This document shows positions 58,805 to 64,000 of a DNA stretch of 64,000 nucleotides, one piece after another. This stretch comes from Parapedobacter sp035556095. GTDB lineage: Bacteria > Bacteroidota > Bacteroidia > Sphingobacteriales > Sphingobacteriaceae. The stretch lies in contig NZ_DATMFT010000012.1 of the NCBI RefSeq assembly GCF_035556095.1, positions 1 through 64,000 of the forward strand, in the 5' to 3' direction. Both the position numbers and the translations under genes were made by a program. The notes under the pieces were generated by a model. The model did no database searches. It was not told where the DNA came from and saw only the letters and a program-made list of their open reading frames with translations. Numbering within the stretch: position 1 is the stretch's first letter; each line of letters begins with the position of its first letter.

Positions 58805-59671
58805 TCACGCTTTCCAAAAATCGTAATAATTAAACCACTGCAACGGATATTTCGTTAATATATGCTCTATACTCTGCACATACGCTTGAAGCAATGACCG
58901 TGCATCGCGGTGGGTAAATATAGCGGTTCGCGCATACAAATGGTAATGCCTACGGCGTTCGCGCATCACATAAACGAAAAGTACCGGCGTGCTCAACCGG
59001 GAGCTGATGAGAAACGGCCCCGCCGGGAAATGGGCTTCTTTTCCCAGGAAATTGGCTGTCATCGTCTTACTCCCCTCCACGAAACGGTCGCCCGTGAAAC
59101 AGATCATCCCTTTCTCGTCGATAACCCGGTTAATTTCAAAAACGTGAGACAGGTCATCGTTAACAACGATGAATCCGGTTTTGGGCTTGGCCATGATGTT
59201 GGCGAGGTACGTTTTGATGGCCCGCTGCTCTTCGTCGGTGGTCACCAGGTGGATCTGTTTGTCAAATTCGCCCATGAAATACTGGGATACTTCAAAATTG
59301 CCAACGTGGGCACTGATGAGGATGCCCGCACTGTTGTCTTTGGCCAATTGACGGATATGTTCGATACCGTCGAATTCATATGTATATTTATGCTCTAGGC
59401 CGGCCGTGATGGCGATTTTATCGATGATGGTTTGCCCGAAAACGAAATAATTCCGATAGGTGTTCAGGGCGCTGCTAAAAAAAACCTGTTTCCGGTGGTG
59501 ACGGAAATACCGATATATGGCTGCCGTTTGGTGCGGAGAGCTAATAACGTAATACAGCGAAACGAAAATCAGTAGGAAATAGGCTACGGGTATCCCCGCA
59601 TGTTTAATCAGGAAAATAAATATTTTGTATCCAGAAACGGTACCCCTCGATTTTCCTTCCCATTCAGCCAT
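58805..59671 (-). CDS. LpxL/HtrB-like acyltransferase (flexirubin locus)
   Basis: A 288-residue membrane-anchored acyltransferase with an N-terminal helix (IPVAYFLLIFVSLYYVISS) and the HX4(D/E) motif HVGNFE in ILISAHVGNFEVSQYF. ICFTGDRF and AHFPAGPFLISSRLSTPVLFV follow the lysophospholipid/lipid A acyltransferase pattern. In the pigment pathway it may make the ester between the polyene acid and the resorcinol. The related enzymes of lipid A synthesis are the alternative. It lies nine bases after the ACP gene. Confidence 0.82.
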   Translation of the reverse strand: MAEWEGKSRGTVSGYKIFIFLIKHAGIPVAYFLLIFVSLYYVISSPHQTAAIYRYFRHHRKQVFFSSALNTYRNYFVFGQTIIDKIAITAGLEHKYTYEFDGIEHIRQLAKDNSAGILISAHVGNFEVSQYFMGEFDKQIHLVTTDEEQRAIKTYLANIMAKPKTGFIVVNDDLSHVFEINRVIDEKGMICFTGDRFVEGSKTMTANFLGKEAHFPAGPFLISSRLSTPVLFVYVMRERRRHYHLYARTAIFTHRDARSLLQAYVQSIEHILTKYPLQWFNYYDFWKA

Positions 59672-59680
59672 TGGATGTGA

Positions 59681-59932
59681 TTAGGCAATCGCATGAATCT
59701 TGCTGCCAATTAAGTCGTACAGGTTATCGAATGTGATGACGTCGGTAAAATCTTTGCTTTCCAGTTTGATGCCGAAATTGGACTCGATGAGGACAACCAG
59801 GTCCACATAGTCCAAACTGTCTAGATCCAATGATTCCTTCAAATCCGCCTCGGGCTGGATGACGTCGGACGCTACCTCGAACTCCTCGATCAAAAATCGA
59901 TTAGTAATATCAATAATCTCTTCCCTGCTCAT
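59681..59932 (-). CDS. Acyl carrier protein (flexirubin locus, right block)
   Basis: An 83-residue ACP with the phosphopantetheine serine S39 in LDLDSLDYVDLVVLIES. It lies 13 bases downstream of the ketosynthase gene, its probable partner. Distinct from the ACP at 36867-37121. Confidence 0.92.
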   Translation of the reverse strand: MSREEIIDITNRFLIEEFEVASDVIQPEADLKESLDLDSLDYVDLVVLIESNFGIKLESKDFTDVITFDNLYDLIGSKIHAIA

Positions 59933-59945
59933 GGATGCTGTCCTA

Positions 59946-61163
59946 TTACAGTTTTTTTACAATTAATGCGGAGTTCGTTCCGCCGAATCCAAAAGAATTC
60001 GACAAAAATACATTAAAATTTTGGTTTATGGTATTTTTTGCCAAACTCAGGCCCTTTGCTGTTTCGTCCACTTCTTCCAGGTTGATGTTGGGGGCGATGA
60101 ATCCGTTTTGTGCCATGAGGAGTGAATAAACGACCTCACTGGTGCCTGCCATCCAACATTCATGGCCCGTCATTGACTTCGTGGAGCTCACCATCGGGCC
60201 CGAGCCGAACAGCTGCGTCAGGGCACGGGCTTCATTGGCGTCGCCCATGGGGGTGGAGGTGGCGTGGGCATTGATGTACTCGATGTCGGCGGGCGATAAG
60301 CCCGCATGTCGCAGTGCCATTTCCATGGCCTCGATCGGCCCGGCTACATTGGGCGTGGAAATGTGGTCACCGTTGGAGGAGAAACCGTAGCTCAACACTT
60401 CGGCCAGGATGGGTGCTCCACGCTTGACGGCCGTTTCGTAGTCTTCCAATATAATGGTAGCCGCTCCCCCTCCCGGTACCAGGCCATTACGGTCTTTGTC
60501 AAATGGTCGCGACGCTTTGGTAGGCTCTTCTTCACGGTCGGAGAAGACACCCAAGCCATCGAAGCTTGCCATGGCGTACTTGTTGGTTTCCTGGGCACCG
60601 CCGCAAATTACGCAGTCCTGCAAACCCTGTTTGATGAACAGGTAGGCTAGGCCAATGGCATGCGATCCGCTGGCACAGGCTGCGCTGATGGTCATGTTGA
60701 TGCCGCGGATGCGGAAGATGGTCGATAAGTTCATCGTTACCGACGAGTTCATCGATTTGAAGATAGCCCCCGACCCGACCAGCGTAGTGTCTTTTTTTTG
60801 GCGGACAATATCGATGGATTCCATCACGGCTTGCGACACGCTGTCATTGCCATACACCAGCCCCACCACTCGCGCATCGAAGAAGTCATCGCTTATTCGC
60901 GCGTTACGCAGTGCTTCCTGCGTGGCTACATAGGCATACTCGCTTTCTTCACCCATGCTGATACGTTGTCTGCGCGACAAAGCTTTAGTGAGGTCCGGAC
61001 GCTCTACCGCACCCATCAATGCCGACCGGTAGCCGAAGTCTTTACGGTCTTGCGAGAAGACAATGCCCGAGCGGCCATGGTATAGGGAATCCTGCACTTC
61101 CTTCAGGTTCTTCCCCAAGGAAGAGTAAATACCCATTCCGGTGATGACTACCCGACGTTCCAT
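59946..61163 (-). CDS. Beta-ketoacyl-ACP synthase, FabF-like (flexirubin locus, right block)
   Basis: A 405-residue condensing enzyme with C163 (MTISAACASGSHAIGL), H300 (INAHATSTPMGDANE) and H334 (KSMTGHECWMAG), all catalytic residues present. It shares one base with the reductase stop upstream. With the reductase, ACP and dehydratase it forms a full elongation set in the right block, so the two blocks may make different parts of the molecule. Confidence 0.9.
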   Translation of the reverse strand: MERRVVITGMGIYSSLGKNLKEVQDSLYHGRSGIVFSQDRKDFGYRSALMGAVERPDLTKALSRRQRISMGEESEYAYVATQEALRNARISDDFFDARVVGLVYGNDSVSQAVMESIDIVRQKKDTTLVGSGAIFKSMNSSVTMNLSTIFRIRGINMTISAACASGSHAIGLAYLFIKQGLQDCVICGGAQETNKYAMASFDGLGVFSDREEEPTKASRPFDKDRNGLVPGGGAATIILEDYETAVKRGAPILAEVLSYGFSSNGDHISTPNVAGPIEAMEMALRHAGLSPADIEYINAHATSTPMGDANEARALTQLFGSGPMVSSTKSMTGHECWMAGTSEVVYSLLMAQNGFIAPNINLEEVDETAKGLSLAKNTINQNFNVFLSNSFGFGGTNSALIVKKL

Positions 61164-61903
61164 TACGAATAAATCCCTCCATTAATATTGATTACCTCTC
61201 CGGTAATATACGATGCTTTTCGCGAGGCCAGGAAACACACCAACTCGGCAACCTCTTCCGCTTTTCCGAAGCGGTTCAGCGGGATCAATTTTTTCAATTC
61301 GTCAGTATTTAGGGCGCTGGTCATGTCGGTCTCGATGAAGCCCGGTGCCACTACATTTACGGTCACCTTGCGCTTGGCCACTTCCTGCGCCAGCGCTTTG
61401 GTAGCGCCGACGAGCCCGGCTTTCGCTGCGGAGTAGTTGGTTTGCCCCGGAGTGCCTTTTACGCCGGACACGGAAGCCACGTTGATAATGCGTCCGTACC
61501 GTTGCCTTAACAGATCTTCCAAGAGCGGTTTGGTTACGTTGTAAAAACCGTTCAGGCTCGTTTGGAGTACGGAATCCCAATCGTCGCTTTCCATCCACAT
61601 GAATAGCCCGTCGCGCGTGATTCCCGCGTTGTTCACAATCACTTCAATCCGGTCACCCGGGTGTTGCGCTTTCCATTTGGCCAGTTGCTCATGGGTTTCA
61701 GTGCGGTTGCCCACATCAAACTGCAGCAGCTCGGCTTCGCCTCCGTTTTCGGCAATCAGGTTGCAGGTTTCCGCTGCCGCTTCGGTGTTCGATTGGTAGT
61801 TGATGATGACCGCATAACCCAACTCCCGGGCCAGCGCGATGCATATCGCCCTGCCAATGCCACGCGACCCGCCGGTCACCAATGCATATCGCTTACCTTC
61901 CAT
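61163..61903 (-). CDS. 3-oxoacyl-ACP reductase, FabG-like (flexirubin locus)
   Basis: A 246-residue classical short-chain dehydrogenase with cofactor loop VTGGSRGIGRAI, NNAG (VIVNNAGITRDGLF), catalytic S and YxxxK (TNYSAAKAGLVGATKAL) and PGFIETDMTSAL. It reduces the 3-keto group after each condensation. The ATG at 61903 shares a base with the TAL stop (TGATG); an in-frame TTG lies one codon upstream. Confidence 0.92.
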   Translation of the reverse strand: MEGKRYALVTGGSRGIGRAICIALARELGYAVIINYQSNTEAAAETCNLIAENGGEAELLQFDVGNRTETHEQLAKWKAQHPGDRIEVIVNNAGITRDGLFMWMESDDWDSVLQTSLNGFYNVTKPLLEDLLRQRYGRIINVASVSGVKGTPGQTNYSAAKAGLVGATKALAQEVAKRKVTVNVVAPGFIETDMTSALNTDELKKLIPLNRFGKAEEVAELVCFLASRKASYITGEVININGGIYS

Positions 61904-63426
61904 CAATCGTTTGCTTTTACATGGTCTCTTATCGCCGTAAGATAGGGCGAGAGTACCATATCTTCTTTAAAGATAGGGACAATTGAGCGGATGTCCGTAT
62001 AAATATGTTTACTTTTTGACGAAAGGCGCTCCTCGCAACCGAGCGACTCTACCGCCTGTACCAGCGTGAGCAACTGGATGGCAAGCACTTCATAGGCGTT
62101 GTCGATGACGCGCTTCGTGAGCCATGCAGCATTCGCACCCATGCTTACGATATCCTGGTTGTCTTTATTATTGGGGATGCTGTGTGTATAGATGGGCGCG
62201 GCCAGCGTCTGGTTTTCGGCCGTTGTTGATGTTGCCGTGAACTGTGCACCCTGCATGCCGAAATTGAGCCCCAGTTTGCCGAGGTTTACAAATGAAGGCA
62301 ATATACCATTCAGTGATGAATTGAGCAGGTAGTTGAGCTGCCGTTCCATCAGCATGGTCAGTTTCGCGATGGCAATCCGGAGTGTGTCCATCTCAAAAGC
62401 GATATAATCGCCATGGAAATTGCCGCCGTGATACACGCTAGCCGATGCCACATCGATGATGGGGTTGTCATTGGCGGAGTTAACCTCTTCAATCAGTGTG
62501 ATGGTGCTGTGCTGTATGGCGTCCCAAATGGGGCCCAGAATCTGTGGCACGCAGCGGATGGAGTAGTACTCCTGAAGTTTATCCTTGAATATCGTTTCTT
62601 CAACTTTGCGGTCGTACAGGTGTTCGGGGCGTTTTCTGATGAGCTTACTGTCGGCAATGATCTCACGCATGCGCGCAGCTACTTGGCGTTGGCCATCGTG
62701 CCGTTTCGCTGCGTTGAGGATTTCGGAGAGGTGGTCATCGTAAGCACTCACCAGCTCATTCATTAGCGCGGAGCACGCGATCGACCAGTCCAGCAGCCGC
62801 TTACCGTAAATTACATTCACAATACCGATACCCGTCATTGCGGAGGTGCCGTTGAGGAGAGCGAGGCCTTCCCGGATACGTACCTGCATGGGCTGTAAAC
62901 GCTCGTTGGCAAATGCCTGGCTAGCTGGCACCTGTGTACCCCGATAAATGACGTTGCCCTCGCCGATCATATTCAATGCCAAATGCGCCAGTTGCACCAG
63001 ATCGCCACTGGCTCCCACACCACCGTGCTGGAAGATTACCGGCAGGATATCCCGGTTCAGCATTTCTTTCATCAGCTCCACTACGCTGGGATGTACACCC
63101 GAGAAACCCAATGAAAGGGTATGCAACCGGGCCAACAAAATGGATTTGGCATAGCAGGGGGGCATGACGTCGCCCATACCCGCGGCGTGGCTCCGTATCA
63201 GGTTGTATTGCAACTGTATTTGGTCGGCTTCTGCAATGCGATATTGGGCCATCGGCCCGAATCCGGTATTTACCCCATAAATGATTTTATCTTTGGCAAA
63301 ATCGCGCAGGAAGTTGTGGCTTTGGTTTATTTTGTCCGATGTGCTGCCGGATAGTTTGATTTTCTCATCATCAAAAAGTACCGCGTAAAAATCGGCCAAC
63401 GCAATCGGGTTCGTTAGTTCTATCAT
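61903..63426 (-). CDS. Aromatic amino acid ammonia-lyase, probable tyrosine ammonia-lyase
   Basis: A 507-residue MIO enzyme with catalytic Y50 (YGVNTGFGPMAQY), the self-cyclising A-S-G at 139-141 (GGVGASGDLVQLAHLAL), and LLNGTSAMTGIG and GAQFTATSTTAENQ segments. The substrate-selective site reads R-S-H (78-80), like histidine lyases. However, the overall sequence and position, first in a flexirubin operon, match the Flavobacterium johnsoniae tyrosine ammonia-lyase, which makes 4-coumarate. Tyrosine specificity is therefore likely, but not proven by motif. Its promoter lies in the palindrome at 63459-63504. Confidence 0.88.
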   Translation of the reverse strand: MIELTNPIALADFYAVLFDDEKIKLSGSTSDKINQSHNFLRDFAKDKIIYGVNTGFGPMAQYRIAEADQIQLQYNLIRSHAAGMGDVMPPCYAKSILLARLHTLSLGFSGVHPSVVELMKEMLNRDILPVIFQHGGVGASGDLVQLAHLALNMIGEGNVIYRGTQVPASQAFANERLQPMQVRIREGLALLNGTSAMTGIGIVNVIYGKRLLDWSIACSALMNELVSAYDDHLSEILNAAKRHDGQRQVAARMREIIADSKLIRKRPEHLYDRKVEETIFKDKLQEYYSIRCVPQILGPIWDAIQHSTITLIEEVNSANDNPIIDVASASVYHGGNFHGDYIAFEMDTLRIAIAKLTMLMERQLNYLLNSSLNGILPSFVNLGKLGLNFGMQGAQFTATSTTAENQTLAAPIYTHSIPNNKDNQDIVSMGANAAWLTKRVIDNAYEVLAIQLLTLVQAVESLGCEERLSSKSKHIYTDIRSIVPIFKEDMVLSPYLTAIRDHVKAND

Positions 63427-63458
63427 TTAGTCGGAAGTGCATACTATTAAAGCGGTTG

Positions 63459-63504
63459 CAAACTTAGATAAACTTGCTTTTATATGCAAGTTTGTCTAAG
63501 TTTG
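63459..63504. promoter_or_regulatory. Palindrome with two divergent promoters (TAL operon and FAD oxidoreductase)
   Basis: Two 19-base arms (63459-63477 and 63486-63504, one mismatch) flank TTTTATAT. Each arm provides the -7 box of one promoter and the -33 TTG of the other. Minus strand: TTG 63489-63487, 20 bases, TAAGTTTG 63466-63459, for the TAL gene. Plus strand: TTG 63474-63476, 20 bases, TAAGTTTG 63497-63504, for the oxidoreductase. Bases 63459-63493 recur exactly at the lepB promoter. Confidence 0.7.
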
Positions 63505-63530
63505 GGCGGTCCATACACCATTTTATTAAT

Positions 63531-64000
63531 ATGATTTCAGAACACGTTGATGTCTTAGTGATCGGAGCAGGGCCATCGGGTGCCGTAGCTGCATCTATAT
63601 TACACAAGCAGGGAGTCAAAATAAAGGTCATCGAGCGGGAGCACTTCCCCCGGTTTGTCATCGGCGAGAGCTTAATCCCCCGATGCATGGACCACTTTGA
63701 CGAAGCCGGGTTTGTAGAAGCGGTAGAAGCCAAGGGGTTTGAGCGCAAATACGGCGCCCGCTTCCTGCGGGGCGACGAGGTGTGCTGGTTCGATTTCAGC
63801 CAGAAATTTTCAGCCGGATGGGATTGGACCTGGCAGCTTCCGCGGGCGGAGTTTGATAAAACCCTCACCGACGTGCTGCTGGAAAGGGGAGTGGATATCG
63901 CTTTCGGGACCACGGTCGAAAATGTGGTTTTCCACGGTACCGACTCGGTAACGGCGGTGCGCGACGAAAACGGCGGGCAGCGCGAAATCCATGCACGGTT
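63531..64000 (+). CDS. FAD-dependent oxidoreductase, halogenase/geranylgeranyl-reductase-like, N-terminal part
   Basis: The first 156 residues of a flavoprotein that runs off the right edge. The dinucleotide loop is VDVLVIGAGPSGAVAASIL, then IKVIEREHFPRFVIGESLIP, a pattern shared by flavin-dependent halogenases, geranylgeranyl reductases and related monooxygenases, and later WTWQLPRAEFDKTL. It diverges from the TAL operon through a shared palindromic promoter, which suggests a role in pigment tailoring such as hydroxylation or halogenation. The diagnostic halogenase motif would lie beyond the window. Confidence 0.82.
   Translation, partial: MISEHVDVLVIGAGPSGAVAASILHKQGVKIKVIEREHFPRFVIGESLIPRCMDHFDEAGFVEAVEAKGFERKYGARFLRGDEVCWFDFSQKFSAGWDWTWQLPRAEFDKTLTDVLLERGVDIAFGTTVENVVFHGTDSVTAVRDENGGQREIHAR

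Overview
The window is chromosomal DNA of a Bacteroidota member, most likely a Sphingobacteriaceae-type organism (Pedobacter, Parapedobacter or Olivibacter relatives). The evidence is PorX, an LpxC-FabZ fusion, a SusC/SusD pair under FecR/ECF-sigma control, FeoB with a small Cys-rich partner, promoters of the Bacteroidota TTG-N~20-TAnnTTTG type, and a flexirubin pigment locus. Base composition is about half G+C, high for that family. No rRNA, tRNA, CRISPR array, transposase or phage gene was seen.

Layout. 1-9.4 kb: the end of a VOC (glyoxalase-fold) gene, a hairpin-rich gene-free stretch (115-817), tsaE and porX on the minus strand, then an HD phosphohydrolase and the lipid A operon lpxD, lpxC/fabZ, lpxA, followed by a coupled ABC ATPase and a GH76 glycosidase. 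9.4-12.5 kb: iron uptake (feoA, feoB, FeoB-associated protein, cupin). 12.5-21 kb: a PIF1-like helicase, a SNF2 helicase, gltX, a histidine kinase and a DinB protein. 21-34.4 kb: a sugar MFS transporter, a DUF2911 protein, cdaA (c-di-AMP synthesis), pdxJ, the parA-parB-DUF5683-dapB-lepB block, an FMN reductase and an M16 protease pair.

34.6-63.5 kb is the accessory core: a flexirubin (aryl polyene-dialkylresorcinol) locus on the minus strand, in two blocks. The right block (63426 to 54357) runs tyrosine ammonia-lyase, ketoreductase, ketosynthase, ACP, acyltransferase, DarA, DarB, two hotdog proteins, an unknown small protein and a BtrH-like protein. The left block (41318 to 34602) runs ABC ATPase, ABC permease, thioesterase, ketosynthase, ketosynthase-like protein, ACP, ketosynthase and chain-length-factor-like protein. 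Between them, mostly on the opposite strand, lies a 13-kb polysaccharide utilisation locus (41483-54298): FecR, SusC with an STN domain, SusD, a GH18 enzyme, a GH18-fold protein without catalytic residues, a NagX-like membrane protein, a GH20 hexosaminidase and, at the far end and convergent, the ECF sigma factor. Its probable target is a GlcNAc polymer or glycan. A FAD-dependent oxidoreductase diverges from the pigment operon at the right edge.

The pigment genes form a plausible pathway: tyrosine is deaminated to 4-coumarate, which is extended on ACPs by ketosynthase, ketoreductase and dehydratase cycles. DarB and DarA make the dialkylresorcinol, and an ABC exporter moves lipid or pigment. 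Starter activation, the phosphopantetheinyl transferase and further export genes are not in the window.

The most interesting signals are: a palindrome at 63459-63504 holding two back-to-back promoters, half of which recurs exactly upstream of lepB; four genes whose promoter box directly abuts the start codon; the PUL sitting inside the pigment locus; and repeated pairing of intact enzymes with copies lacking catalytic residues (KS/CLF, hotdog pair, GH18 pair, M16 pair).
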